A DNA stretch of 64,000 bases from Halichoerus grypus. Lineage: Eukaryota; Chordata; Mammalia; Carnivora; Phocidae. Each line of letters begins with the position of its first letter. Position 1 is the first letter of the stretch. The translations under genes were made by a program, and so were the position numbers. The DNA lies in the NCBI RefSeq assembly GCF_964656455.1, contig NC_135715.1, positions 82,748,414-82,812,413 of the forward strand, in the 5' to 3' direction. The notes beneath the pieces are model-generated. The model was not told the origin of the DNA. It made no database searches and saw only the letters and a program-made list of their open reading frames with translations. This document shows, piece by piece, positions 22,931 through 33,812 of the stretch.

Positions 22931-23131
22931 AGTGGGTAGCCCTGGAGCAGTGAGCATGGGTGAGGCCATTCTCATCTCCCTCTCCCTGCCTCTGTGGAGG
23001 ATCCAGGTTTAGATGTCAGAGCTCAGCTCCAAAGCCACTGTGTAAACAGAGGTCTTCTAGAGCCATAGGCGTACATCTTGGATACTAAGTGCCTCCTACT
23101 TTCCTTCACAGCAGCCTGGGGCCCTGGCAGC

Positions 23132-25567
23132 ATGGAGCTGAAGAGAGGAAAGACCTTCATCAAATCCAGCCTGCAGATTTCCCATGAGAAAGCCCCAGAT
23201 CCAGCAGCCGCCACTCTGGCCAGGGAGGATGCAAGTCCCTGGTCAGTCTCACCAGGAGGGCAACAGAAGCCCCAGAGTGAAAGGGCCCCGCAGGTTAGTC
23301 CCAGCGCCCAAGGATATGACAGATGGTCCAACAAGGAAGCAGAGCCAGAACCTGAGGTGGGGGCTGCAGCCTTTTGTGGGGCCACCTTCAAACTGGTACG
23401 AAAGAGCAAGACTCATGACAGTGTGCCTGGGGCTGGCAGGGTGAGCACAACCACAGGGCAACTGGTGGGCAGCGCAAGCTTCCCAGGGCCCCCCAGCAGC
23501 CAGCGCATGATTGATTACCGCCACTTTGTGCCCCAGATGCCCTTTGTGCCCGCTGTGGCCAAGAGCATCCCAAGGAAGAGGATATCCCTGAAACGACCTA
23601 AGAAGTGCTTTCGGAACCTATTCCACATTCGCAGAAACAAGACTGAGAACTTGGCCTCACTGGTGACCAAGGGGGAGAGCCTGTCTTCCCCTGGGGGCCC
23701 ATCAGAGGCTAGTGGGCAGACAGGCAAAGCCTTCTTCCCCTTAGGTGAGGGACTGGGGCCAGACAGCCTGTTCCAGGACCTATCTGACAGTGAGCTCCCG
23801 CCTGACTCTTCTGTTGACCTCTGCAGGGCCCTGTGTGAGGATGTGGCCTCACTCAAGAGTTTTGACTCTCTCACGGGCTGTGGGGAGATCTTTGCAGATG
23901 AAAGTTCAGTGCCATCCCTGGAACTGAACGAGGGCCCGGAGAGCCCAACCCAGGTATCACAGGCCCTTGAAAGCAAGGTTCTTAGGGGCCCCTTCCAGGG
24001 CAGTGTGGAACAGCCGGCATCACCTGCCCAAAACGAGTTGTCTGACTTTGCCAAGTTCTGGGACAGTGTGAATCACTCTGTGAAGCAGCAGCACCGTGCC
24101 CTACTGGGGCCATGGCTGGGGGGTCCCCAGGGCACAGACACAGACCGGCCCAGGCTGGATGCAGCTGGGCTTGCTGAGCTACCCCTGTGTCCCTGTAGGG
24201 ACCCCCACAGTGGCTCCAAAGCCAGCTCCATAGACACAGGTACGCCTAAGAGTGAGCAGCCAGAATCCGTGTCCACGAGTGATGAGGGCTACTATGACTC
24301 ATTTTCACCTGGCCTTGAGGAGGACAAGAAGGAGGCTTCAAGTCCAGGCACACCAGCAGCCTTCCCCCGGGACAGCTACAGTGGAGATGCCCTCTACGAG
24401 CTCTTCTATGACCCCAGCGAGGGCCCTGTTGGCCCAAGCCTGGATGATGACCTATGTGTGTCTGAGAGTCTGTCAGGGCCAGCCCTAGGAGCACCACTGT
24501 CCATGTGCAGCTTCCATGTGGGGGCAGAGGAGAACTTGGCCCCAGCACCAGGCCCAGACCTGCTCAGCCAGGGCTTTTTGCAAAGCTCCTGGAAGGGCAA
24601 GGAGTGCCTGCTAAAACTCTGTGACACCGAGCTTGCCATCACCATGGGCATTATCAACTGGCTTCGCCGTGGCCCTGAACTCCGCACCCCACCTGCCTCA
24701 GCCCCTGGAGAAACTGCAACCTCACCCAGGGGACAGGCAGAGAAGGTGGGAGCTGACTCCGAGAAAAAGGGCCCACATCCAGTGAAGCTGGAGGGCAGGG
24801 GGGCTAGGGCTTCAGATGCAGGTAGGACCGCTGTGGGCTCAGCACCCAGCAGGCGGAAGCTGTGGGCACATTCGGGTCCCGAGGGCCTGCTTGCTGGAGA
24901 GAGCAAGGTCCTAGGAGGGCCCGAGCAGGGAACCAGCACTCTGTCCAGGGACCCATCTCTGGAGTGTGTGCAGGTCTCTGGGGAAGGAAGGATGCAAGGC
25001 TGCCATGAAGGCTTGTTCTCCTCTGTGGGGTCTGCAGCCTCTGCAACAAAAGACACCTCTAGCAAAAATAAGGTCCCAAACCCTTGGCCTGGCTTCCAGG
25101 AGCCCAGGCCTCCTGGGAATCTGGAGTGTTTCCAAGGTCCCTGGAGGCCAGGTCCTGGCAGAAGCACCCTCAATGTAGAGCCCACCCTGACAGGCTGTGT
25201 GGCCCAGGTTGCAGCCCTGCACATCCACCCAGACTGCCAGCCCCCTACTACACAGTCCCCAAGGCAGGACACAAGCAGTGAGTTCTGTAGGCACCCTCAG
25301 GCCAGAGGCTCTGATATTCTCCAGCAGAAACAGACTAACAGCTTCCCTAGCATGCCGATTGTGTGTGGCCTGCCCTCCCTGGCTAGTCCACTCCACAGCC
25401 CACAGGACCAGAGGTGCCCAGGCCATGTCCTGGGCCTTAGCCAGCTCAGGGTGGAGCCCACCAGGATGGATGCCCAGGCTCATCATGCCTCTATGGATGA
25501 CCAGCCCCTGCAGCTCAGTTCAAGGGCTGTGGAGCAGGCGATACATAGGGGCCAGCTGGATTTGTAG
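23132..25567 (+). CDS. AMER3: APC membrane recruitment protein 3
   Basis: AMER family proteins bind the armadillo repeats of the tumour suppressor APC and can bring it to the plasma membrane, affecting Wnt/beta-catenin signalling. The family role is known; the membrane role of AMER3 itself is less studied. The chosen ATG (23132) starts MELKRGKTFIKSSLQ, the known AMER3 N-terminus, has A at -3 and G at +4, and lies 20 bp after the splice acceptor. The frame also opens 18 codons upstream at 23078, but that crosses the acceptor. Conserved blocks: a basic block at residues 127-172 (YRHFVPQMPFVPAVAKS, then IPRKRISLKRPKKCFRNLF), FDSLTGCGEIFADES (244-258), SVSTSDEGYYDSFSPG (379-394), DSYSGDALYELFYDPSEG (414-431) and KECLLKLCDTELAITMG (490-506). 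The rest is low-complexity and Pro/Ser-rich, as in relatives. Length is 811 residues against 861 that I recall for human; the shortfall is at the C-terminus. Confidence 0.96.
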   Translation: MELKRGKTFIKSSLQISHEKAPDPAAATLAREDASPWSVSPGGQQKPQSERAPQVSPSAQGYDRWSNKEAEPEPEVGAAAFCGATFKLVRKSKTHDSVPGAGRVSTTTGQLVGSASFPGPPSSQRMIDYRHFVPQMPFVPAVAKSIPRKRISLKRPKKCFRNLFHIRRNKTENLASLVTKGESLSSPGGPSEASGQTGKAFFPLGEGLGPDSLFQDLSDSELPPDSSVDLCRALCEDVASLKSFDSLTGCGEIFADESSVPSLELNEGPESPTQVSQALESKVLRGPFQGSVEQPASPAQNELSDFAKFWDSVNHSVKQQHRALLGPWLGGPQGTDTDRPRLDAAGLAELPLCPCRDPHSGSKASSIDTGTPKSEQPESVSTSDEGYYDSFSPGLEEDKKEASSPGTPAAFPRDSYSGDALYELFYDPSEGPVGPSLDDDLCVSESLSGPALGAPLSMCSFHVGAEENLAPAPGPDLLSQGFLQSSWKGKECLLKLCDTELAITMGIINWLRRGPELRTPPASAPGETATSPRGQAEKVGADSEKKGPHPVKLEGRGARASDAGRTAVGSAPSRRKLWAHSGPEGLLAGESKVLGGPEQGTSTLSRDPSLECVQVSGEGRMQGCHEGLFSSVGSAASATKDTSSKNKVPNPWPGFQEPRPPGNLECFQGPWRPGPGRSTLNVEPTLTGCVAQVAALHIHPDCQPPTTQSPRQDTSSEFCRHPQARGSDILQQKQTNSFPSMPIVCGLPSLASPLHSPQDQRCPGHVLGLSQLRVEPTRMDAQAHHASMDDQPLQLSSRAVEQAIHRGQLDL

Positions 25568-25769
25568 CCCCTCTTGGCCCTACTATTCAGCTGAGCCCCT
25601 GGGGCCAACTGCCAGGAATCCTAGACATCACTTCCAACAGCCAGTACAAGTGAGCCCCCTCTGCAAGTGCCCCAGAAAGTTGCTACAGTTTCCTGGCCCA
25701 TGAAGGCCTCCTCTGCAACCAACCGGAAATAGGAGCCCCCAGACCAGCATGGCTGAGCCTCACCTATAG
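25568..25769 (+). pseudogene. AMER3: Relic of the lost AMER3 C-terminal tail
   Basis: After the stop TAG at 25565-25567 the DNA still resembles the human C-terminal coding sequence, in shifting frames. A frame starting at 25660 reads SASAPESCYSFLAHEGLLCN, close to the human tail. Another frame from 25749 reads MAEPHL and then stops (25767-25769), exactly the human ending. The stop falls where human AMER3 has a glutamate codon (DSEP against DL-stop-P), so GAG to TAG is the likely nonsense change, followed by small indels. This stretch is now 3' UTR. Confidence 0.8.
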
Positions 25770-26197
25770 CATGGGGCCTCACTCACCAGAAACTGTGTCT
25801 TTGTGGCCACATTCAAGAGAACCTAACACCCAAATATCCACCCTTTGTCCCTGATGTAAGGATTGTTGGGGGGTGGGGGTAGCAGGACACAGGCAAGTGG
25901 AGCAAAGCATTTTAATGTGGAACAGCCATGCCTGAACCAGCTCAGCCAGACCAGGTACTGGGCAGCCCAAGGCCAAGGACAGCTGCACAGCTGCTGTTGC
26001 TCTCAAAGTGTGCCTCACTGATTTCCCCACAAAGAAATGAAGACTTGAATCCCAGTTGGCTGTGAAGTGGCCACACCTGGCTTCTCATACAGCATGTTAG
26101 AGAGAGGAGCTCAGGCTTGAAACTGATGGGACAATAACAGTACATCTTATAAATGGGAAGTAGAGGGAGCCAAGAAGTCTGCATAGGGCTTGAGAAA

Positions 26198-26203
26198 AAT
26201 AAA
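26198..26203 (+). terminator. AATAAA polyadenylation signal of AMER3
   Basis: A canonical hexamer 630 bp after the stop, followed within 30 bp by a G/T-rich stretch ('gtgtagtctaagg', 'ggggtgggaggcagggtg'). It is the first good signal downstream of the coding region. The true cleavage site needs transcript data. Confidence 0.6.
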
Positions 26204-26224
26204 TGTGTAGTCTAAGGCTTAGGG

Positions 26225-27214
26225 GTGGGAGGCAGGGTGGGAGACAGGCAGGATGGGGTGCTGTGGATGAGCTCAGGAATGTCCACTGGCCCCACACCAG
26301 CCTGCTCTCTACCCCCAGGACAAGTAGCCACAATGTGCTGGGGCCCTGAAGGACTTCTCGTGGGAATGAGAAGCAGGACCAGCCTCATCTCATTAAGGCC
26401 TTTAATCAGCAGACAACAACCCTGCCAGGGCTAGACCCTGCAGACCCTAGTCAATGGGTGTTAGTGAATTCTCTATTACAAATCAGACCAATAATTTTCC
26501 CCAACTCCTCTAAATGAAGCCAAGGATGTTCTCAGGGCAGAAGCTGATTGATTGTCCACAACTCTGCCATTCTCACCCCTCCACACGGTCAGCATCTTTG
26601 CCTCCCCCTTCAGGAAAACTTACCTCGGAATGGAGCTATAACTCTCATCTTCCTGAAAGCCACAACAACATGCACAGTACCAAATATTCAGAATCGTGGA
26701 GGGGAAAGGTGGCCCACAGCCTCGGGAAGGGCAAGAGTCAGGACGTCAGGCACAGTGACAGACCATGCCTCGAGTTTCTCTATGATTAGATCCTACCTCA
26801 CCCGACATGCTGCAGTGAGATGCAAAGGATGGTATGCCACAGACATGAAACTGTTTCTAGAGGAAAGGTCATCGTAGAAAGGGGTAGGTCAGATGGTGGG
26901 GGAGAAATTCCAGCCAGAGGGATACTGTCTGACAGCTGACCACAGGCTGGTGCCTCTCCTGATTGAGGCTTCATTTCAGACTAGAAAGGGCTCTGTAGCC
27001 CTTGTTAACAACTGTTTACTTGGGCCTACTGTGTGCTCCTATAGGCTCCTGACCAGGCCCATCCCTGAAACACTGAGGGAAGGTCAGGGCCAGTCTTCCT
27101 GGAAAACCACACGTGATTCCCCCTCCCAGGACTTCCACAAATGATTAGCATTATAGAGCTGTGCCAGGAGCAGGTTATACATGGAATAGTTTACCTCATC
27201 CCTGTATCAACCTG
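26225..27214. other. Downstream flank of AMER3, unique
   Basis: Moderate-GC sequence without young repeats. The open frames at 26514-26789 and 26548-26877 overlap one another and show no domain or codon pattern that I trust. No RNA gene seen. Confidence 0.45.
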
Positions 27215-27366
27215 AATGCAGTTGTCTTCATTTTTCAGATATGGAGACCAAGGCACAAAGTGCTGATATGACTTGCCCATGAACACACGCAGCTAGTATG
27301 TGGGGTCGATGGGGTTTGAATCCCACCCATTGGCTCCTAAGGCCCAGCTCTTCACGAGGCTATAGA
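27215..27366 (-). repeat. MIR SINE, - strand
   Basis: Reverse-complement MIR: 'ttcatttttcagatatgga', 'acttgcccatgaacacacgc', 'ggtttgaatcccaccca' and 'gctcttcacgaggctat'. Confidence 0.75.
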
Positions 27367-28320
27367 AGTTCTCTTGCTGAGCTCCTGCAGTGAACTGTTT
27401 CAAAGCCTTCACTACTCCCTTCTTCCAGGGCACCCTCTGGGTACCAGCTGCCTGTTTCCCTGTAAGCAACCTGAGTGCCTGAGGGCAGGGGGCATCCCTC
27501 ATTTAATCATGGTCCTTATCACTTTGTACGGTACCTGAGCAGAGCAAGGGCTCAGTACATATTTACTTGTTGAAAGAATGAAATATCAAAAGGTTCCTCA
27601 TGGTTTTCTGATATCTTATTGAATGTGAGCCTGTGTCTAAAGAGTGGCAGAGTTGTTTTTACCTTGCAGGAATTCTGAGGGAGTGTTTCCTTGATGTGAC
27701 ATCGTGACTGGTGGGGAGAATCCAGCCAGTCCCAAGAGTGCTGGTAAAGGTAGAAACCAAGGAGGTCCAGGACCCAGAGGTTATGGTGAAGGTAGTCTGC
27801 AGTGACCCAGCAACAGAGCAGCAGAGAAAAGGAACTGAGGTCATGCCTGCCTGAGTGGAACCACCAGCGCAGTGGCTCTCACTATGGGAAGCATCTTAAG
27901 CAATCCTGACGCCCTAGAAATTTTCATTCTCTGCAATGTGGTGGGAGATTACAGCAGTGGCCTACCAGGCACCTTGCTGAGAGAACAGAGGAGGGCCTTC
28001 CCTTTCTCTTGTGTCCAGTGGGTCTGAGGAAGCCTCAGACCATCTCTTTCTTCATCCCACCTCTTGGGATGCCCTCCCCTGCAAGAGGGGTACAGGCAGT
28101 GCCAGTCTGATGGGGCATGTTCTTCAGGTGACCCAATGAGAGGAAAGAATGGAACTGCTGGGCCAGCTCCTGGGATAAGTGCCTAGCCCGGTGCTGGGAG
28201 TAGCAGAGGCCTGTGGGGTATTTTCAGAATTCTGGTCATTTCTAACCCTCTCATTTATACATGGCTATAGAAATTATAGGAGGTTGTTTCTCCCATATAA
28301 AGTAAAACTCCAGCTCATAG
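27367..28320. other. Unique sequence, no gene seen
   Basis: No young repeat, CpG cluster or coding frame with recognisable content. Possibly regulatory or simply flanking DNA. Confidence 0.4.
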
Positions 28321-28430
28321 ATGTCTCACAGAGTCTAAGTGACTCCCCAGGGTCACACAGTGACAAGCAGAGGACTGGGGTACACCCTAAGGCCTGTGCA
28401 CTGTGCCTTTCAATCTTCCAGCCTTCCAAG
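28321..28430 (-). repeat. MIR-like fragment, - strand
   Basis: 'gactccccagggtcacacag' and 'ggcctgtgcactgtgcctt' fit the reversed MIR core and head. Weakly conserved. Confidence 0.55.
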
Positions 28431-28939
28431 GTTGCACTGGATACTGAGAGGTGCTGGGAGGGGGCCAAGCAGCCTCCCAGCCTGCCCTAATGGTGGGGGT
28501 GGCCTGGGCCTATAGTAGGGTGGCCTGGGGTGCACCAGGAAGGCTGGACAGAGATCAGGAGGGAGGTGCTGAAAAGGGGTAAAGGCCAGCACGTGCTGAG
28601 GAAGACCTGGTGAACTACATCGGGGGGTACATCTTACCTTTCCTGGTTTCTTATTTTCTTTTATTTTACTTTTTATGGAATGGGGATAAATATAGGATAC
28701 AAAACTCAAAAGACACAGAAAACAATAAAAAGTGAGTCTCCTTCCTTCTTTTATCCTTCTGTTGTTTTGATTACAAAACTAATTCCCATTTACTACAACC
28801 AATCCAAACTATGTGAAGTGCTGAGCCTCCACTTCCCTGACCTTCTCAAACACTAGATGTGTCCTCAGACCCTTTTTGCGTCTGTGACATAAACACACAC
28901 GAACTTTAATCCTTTTTACTGCACGGCGCATCACAGACA

Positions 28940-29265
28940 TCTTTTTTATTTAAAATCAATTAACATATAGTGTATCATTAGTTTCAGAGATAGAGTTTAG
29001 TGATTCATCAGTTGCATATAACACCCACTACTTATTACATCACATGCCCTCCTAATGATTATCACCCAGTTACCCCATCCTCCCACCCACCTCCCCTCTG
29101 CAACTCTGTTTGTTCTTTATATTTGTCTTATGGTTTGCCTTCCTCTCTTTTTTACCTTATTTTATTTTCCTTCCCTTCTATGTTCATGTGTTTTGTTTCT
29201 TAAATTCCACATATGAGTGAAATCATATGGTATTTGTCTTTCTCTGACTGACTTATTTCACTTAA
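28940..29265 (-). mobile_element. Young L1 3' UTR segment, - strand
   Basis: It matches the - strand 3' UTR of the other young L1s: 'gattcatcagttgcatataa', 'atgccctcctaatgattatc', 'cacatatgagtgaaatcata' and 'tctgactgacttatttcact'. It ends abruptly at 'cacttaagcatct', where it turns into SINE sequence. Confidence 0.85.
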
Positions 29266-29430
29266 GCATCTACCTTCAGCTCAGGTCATGATCCCGGGGT
29301 CCTGGGATGGAGCCGGCATCTGGCTCACTGCTCATTGGAGAGTCTGGCTTCTCCCTCTCCTGCCCCTCCCCACTCTGCTCCTGCCTGCTGTCATTTTCTC
29401 TCTCTCTCTCTCAGCTATCTTCTTAGCAGG
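29266..29430 (+). mobile_element. Headless SINE fused to an L1 end
   Basis: The SINE body starts at 'aagcatctaccttcagctca', lacks the usual GGCGCCTGGGTGGCTCAG head, and ends in (TC)n without the AAATAAATAAAATC tail. It is joined to the L1 3' segment at a shared CTTAAG-like hexamer. A broken SINE or a template-switch chimera are both possible. Confidence 0.75.
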
Positions 29431-29740
29431 TACCAGCAGCAAGCAGTTTCTCCATTCTCTTGAACACCTCCACAACAGTCTCCTGTAGGTAACAATTAAT
29501 TTAAACATTCTCCTATGGATATTCAAGTTTTTTTATTTTTGCTGTTACAAACAATGCTGTGCTCACTTCTTTATTCCTTAAGTCCTCTTTGTTAAAGTCC
29601 TCTTAAAAACTGTAAAAATGAAACTTAATAATGAGAAGATGCATTTTAAAAATGAACAACACATCCTGTTTCCTGTACCCACCCAAGGCCCAACTGTCCT
29701 GAGGCTCTGATGTTAATGCCCTAGGCTCCATGGTGATAGG

Positions 29741-30600
29741 GACATATCACCCACACCCATATTTGGGAGGGGAAAGGTGGTTTTGTTGTTGTTGTTGTTA
29801 TATGTAAGATCTTGAAAATTGTCATTCCTATCCTTACAACAAGAAAAACCTGGACAAACAAAATGAATGACTTTTCTTGATCCATCATAAAACAGGGCAA
29901 ATAACTTCCTTGAAACATGGAGAAACAGGTGCATTCAGAGAAATACAACAACCAAGACCTGGAGCAGAAGCTGCAAAATGACAAAAACTGGTAGGAAGAG
30001 TTAAAAAGTAATTTTGACAAGCTCTTGCAGGGTGAGTAAGAAGCTGGGGGGTTGGACAGTAAAGGGGGGGCATATGCTTTCATAGCCCTTTCCTCTAGGA
30101 ACCACATCAAGTTTTCAGGGTGAAGATAGGCATGGCAGAGGGGATGGAAAAGTAGCTACTGTAAAACCCTCCAGACCCTTCTCCTAGCAGGTCTACCTCA
30201 CAGGGGAGGGACTTCTCCAGAAGGCTATTCTGTAACTTTTCCAAGCTGAAGGAAAGGAGTTCCACAAACTCCAGTCCTCTCCAACCTTCCTGTCTCATGT
30301 AAGAGTGAGTAAGTGAATAAGTAAATAAATACATAAAGTAAGGTATAGTCATTTGGGAGGGGACTGCAAGAAAATAGACTGGAAACAGAAAGTCTTCTGA
30401 AGGTTTAACCCCACCCCTGAGGCACAAGCCCAAAAATTACTGAGACTTATTTCGAAGCTTAAGAGATAAGGGAACATCCCTTTCTTTCCCACCCTACCCA
30501 CTCACCCTACCACAACACTAATAGCATCCAGCAATAATAACAGTGGGTTACAACTAAAAGAGCTGCAAGACAAAGATTCCATCTAAGGACCAGAACAAAG
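29741..30600. other. Unclassified, probably old repeat; no gene
   Basis: Contains a short (GTT)n run at about 29783-29799. The A-rich words around 29800-30000 may belong to an ancient L1 5' or ORF1 region, but I cannot place them. No coding signal. Confidence 0.35.
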
Positions 30601-30608
30601 GGAAGCCA

Positions 30609-30721
30609 GAAGAAGAAGGAAAAGGAGGAAGAGGAAAAGGAGAAGAAGGAAGAGGAGGAGGAGGAGAAGACAGTGACAATGGAGAAGAAGGAAAAGGAGG
30701 AGGGGGGAGGAGAAGGAGGGA
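30609..30721 (+). repeat. Polypurine (GGA/GAA)n tract
   Basis: About 110 bp of almost pure purine on the + strand (units such as GAAGAAGGAAAAGGAGGA), broken only once near 30670-30680 by 'cagtgacaatgg'. Confidence 0.9.
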
Positions 30722-30839
30722 TGTATAGATATCCCTCCTCTAAATATACTAGAGTAATATGAAGCCTTTGGTGCTTAGCTATGACAAATATTAAAACAGA
30801 CTAACACTTAGCCAGATTAGTTTAATTCCTTACACTAAA

Positions 30840-31562
30840 AGTCTATTTCCCTCAGTACCTATTACCCTATACAACATGTCCAGCTTTCAACAAAAATTTA
30901 TAAAGCTGGCTAAAGTCAAGAAGAAACAAAGTCAGAAGGACAAAGCCATCATCAGAACCAGACTCAAAGATGTTGGAATTATCAAATAAGTATTATAAGT
31001 ATTGTTAATATGTTAAGAGCTCTAATGAGAAAAAGTAGACAAGATGCAATAACCCGTGGTAATATAAACTTAAAGAATTGTAAGAAAGAAATCAAAATAA
31101 AATGCTAGAAATAAAAAATACTGTAACAGAAATGAAGAATTGGACGGGCTCATTGGCAGGTTCAACATGGCTGAATAAAGAGTCACGAAGCTTTATTAGA
31201 AAATACCTTGAGACAAGTAAAAATGGAACTCCATATACCCAAACATGGGATGCAGAGAAAGCAGTATGAGAGAGAAATTTATATATCTGTAATCCATAAA
31301 TTAAAAAGGAAGAAAGATCTCAAATCAATAACCTGATTTTACACCTTAAGAAATTAGAAAAAGAAGAGAAAACTAACTCAAAGTCAGCAGAAGGAAGGAA
31401 ATAATAAAGCTTAAAATAGATATAAATAAAATGGAGAATAGATAAATAATAGAAAAAGTCAATTTGGTTCTTTGAAAAGATTAACCAAATTGACAAATCT
31501 CTAGCTAGGTTGGAAACAAAAAGTATACTCAAAGTACTAAAATCAGAAATGAAAGTAGGATA
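30840..31562 (+). mobile_element. Ancient L1M: ORF1 remnant and start of ORF2 region
   Basis: 'atgtccagctttcaacaaaa' and 'caaagatgttggaattatc' (ORF1 area) are followed, after a deletion, by 'ttggttctttgaaaagatta' and 'aaattgacaaatctctagct' (ORF2 connector region). A young L1 is inserted at 31563 and the old element continues after 33812. Confidence 0.7.
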
Positions 31563-33812
31563 GAAGGAACATACCTCAACATCATAAAAGCCATATATGA
31601 AAGACTCACAGCTAGTATGATCCTTAGTGGACAAAAACTGCATTTCCCCTGAGGTCAGGAACATGACAGGGATGTCCACACTGTTGTTCAACATAGTTCT
31701 GGAAGTCCTAGCCTCAGCAATCAGAGAACAAAAAGAAATAAAAGACATCCAAGTTGGCAAAGAAGTCAAACTTTTCTTCTTCATAGACAATATGATACTC
31801 TATGTAGAAAACCTGAAAGACTCCACCAAAAAATTGCTAGAACTGATACAGGAATTCAGCAAAGTGGTAAGATATAAAATCAACATACAGCAATCCATTG
31901 CATTTCTATGCACCAGTAGTGAAGCAACAGAAAGAGAAATAAAGGAATCTATCCCATTTACAATTGTATCAAAAATCATAAGATACCTAGGAATAAACCT
32001 AACCAAAGCAGTAAAAGATCTGTACTCTGAAAACTATAGAACACTTAGGAAAGAAGCTGAGGAAGACACAAAAAAATGGAAAAACATTCCATGCTCATAA
32101 ATTGAAAGAACAAATGTTAAAATGCCTATGCTACCCAAAGCAATCTACACATTCAATGCAATCCCTATCAAAATACCATTGGCATTTTTCACAGAGCTGG
32201 AACAAACAATTCTAAAATTTGTTTGGAACCAGAAAAGACCCTGAATTGTTAAAGGAATGTTGAAAAAGAAAACCAAAACTGGAGGCATCACAATTCCAGA
32301 CTTCAAGCTGTATTACCGAACTATAATCAACAAGACAGTATGGTCCTGGCACAAAAACAGACACATAGGCCAATGGAACAGAATAGAGAACCCAAAAATG
32401 GATCCACAACTTTATGGCCAACTAAACTTCAAAGCAGGAAAGAATATCCAATGGAAAAAAGACAGTTCCTTCAACAAATGGTGTTGGGAAAACTGGACAG
32501 TAACATGCAGAAGAATGAGCCTGGACCACTTTCTTACACTCTACACAAAAGTAAATTCAAAATGGATGAAAGACCTAAATGTAAGACAGGAATCCATCAA
32601 AATCCTAGAGGAGAAAGCAGGCAGCAACCTCTTTGATCTCAACACAGCAACTTCTTACTAAACATGTCATCAGAGGCAAGGGATGCAGAAGTAAAAATGA
32701 ACTATTGGGATTTCTTCAGGATAAAAAAGCTTCTACACAGAGAAGGAAACAATCAACAAAACTAAAAGGCAGCCCACAGAATGGGAGAAGATATTTGCAA
32801 ATGAGATATCAGATAAAGGACTACTATCCAAAATCTATAAAGAACTTATCAAACTTAACACCCCAAAAAACCAATAATCTAGTTAAGAAATGGTCAGAAG
32901 ACATGAATAGACACTTTTCCAAAGAAGACATCCAGATGACTAACAGACACATGAAAAGATGTTCCACATCACTTGACATCAGGGAAATAAAACTCAAAAC
33001 CACAAAGAGAAACCACCTCACACCTGTCAGAATGGCTAAAACGATCAACTCAGGAAGCAGCAGATGTTGGCAAGCATGTGGAGAAAGGGGAACACTTACA
33101 CTGTTGGTGGGAGTGCAAACTGGTGCAGCCTCTCTGGAAAACAGTATGGAGGTTCCTCAAAAAGTTAAAAATGAAGCTACCCTATGACCCAGCAATTGTG
33201 CTACCAGGTATTTATCCAAAGGATACAAACATAGTGATTCAAAGGGGTATGTGTACCCCAATATTTATAGCAGCAATGTCCACAATAGCCAAAACATGGA
33301 AAGATCCCTGATGTCCATCGACCGATGAATGGATAAAGGAGATGTGGCACATATATATAATGTAATATTACTCGGTGATCAAAAAGCATGAAATCTTGCC
33401 ATTTGCAATGAGGTGGGTGAAACTAGAGAATATTAGGCTAAGCGAAATAAGTCAGTAGAGAAAGAAAAATACCATATGATTTCACTCGTATGTGGAATTT
33501 AAGAAACAAAACACATGAGCATAGGGCAAGGAAAGGAAAAATAAAATAAGATAAAAACAGAGAGGGAGGCAAGCCATAAGAGACTTAAATATAGAGAACA
33601 AACTGAGGGTTGCTGGAGGAGGGTCGGGGGGGGATGAGCTAAATGGGTGATGGTCATAAGGAGGGCACTTGTTGGGATGAGTACTGGGTGTTATGTGTAA
33701 GTGATGAATCAATAAATTGTACTCCTGAAATCAATACTATATGTTAACTAACTTGAATTTTAATTTTTAAAAAAGAGAGAAAGAAAATTCTCCCTGACTA
33801 AAAAAAGAGAGA
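31563..33812 (+). mobile_element. 5'-truncated L1
   Basis: A + strand L1 beginning in the RT domain ('agaaggaacatacctcaaca') and running to a decayed A-rich tail. ORF2 pieces: 31627-32100, 32257-32661, 32633-33187 and 33078-33311. The RT box reads FIDNM in place of FADDM. The flanks read AAAGTAGGATA (about 31552-31562) and AAAGTAGGGATA (from about 33817), consistent with a target-site duplication in the older L1M. Confidence 0.88.

Larger units (their letters stand above)
17847..23111 (+). other. AMER3: AMER3 intron 1
   Basis: Starts GTAAGT (17847) and ends with a pyrimidine tract and acceptor 'ctactttccttcacag' just before 23112. It is free of young L1s and SINEs. The contents I can name are MIR-like pieces at 20590-20752, 20785-20846 and 22845-22930. 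The rest (18060-20589, 20847-22844) is unique, partly AT-rich sequence with no coding or RNA signal that I can support. Confidence 0.6.
28640..29740 (-). mobile_element. Ancient L1 3' part, split by an L1/SINE insertion
   Basis: 'actgcacggcgcatcacaga' (about 28919) and, after the inserted block, 'ttttgctgttacaaacaatg' (about 29536) match the 3' region of old L1M/L1ME elements in - orientation. The two halves are separated by 28940-29430. No ORF. Confidence 0.55.

Noticed and set aside
23078..23131. Upstream ATG extending AMER3 by 18 codons
   Set aside because: It lies before the pyrimidine tract and AG acceptor at 23111, so it is intronic; the downstream ATG has the known N-terminus and good start context.
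24406..25486. Long - strand open frames opposite AMER3 (288 and 191 codons)
   Set aside because: They are mirror readings of the GC-rich AMER3 coding sequence with no domain of their own.
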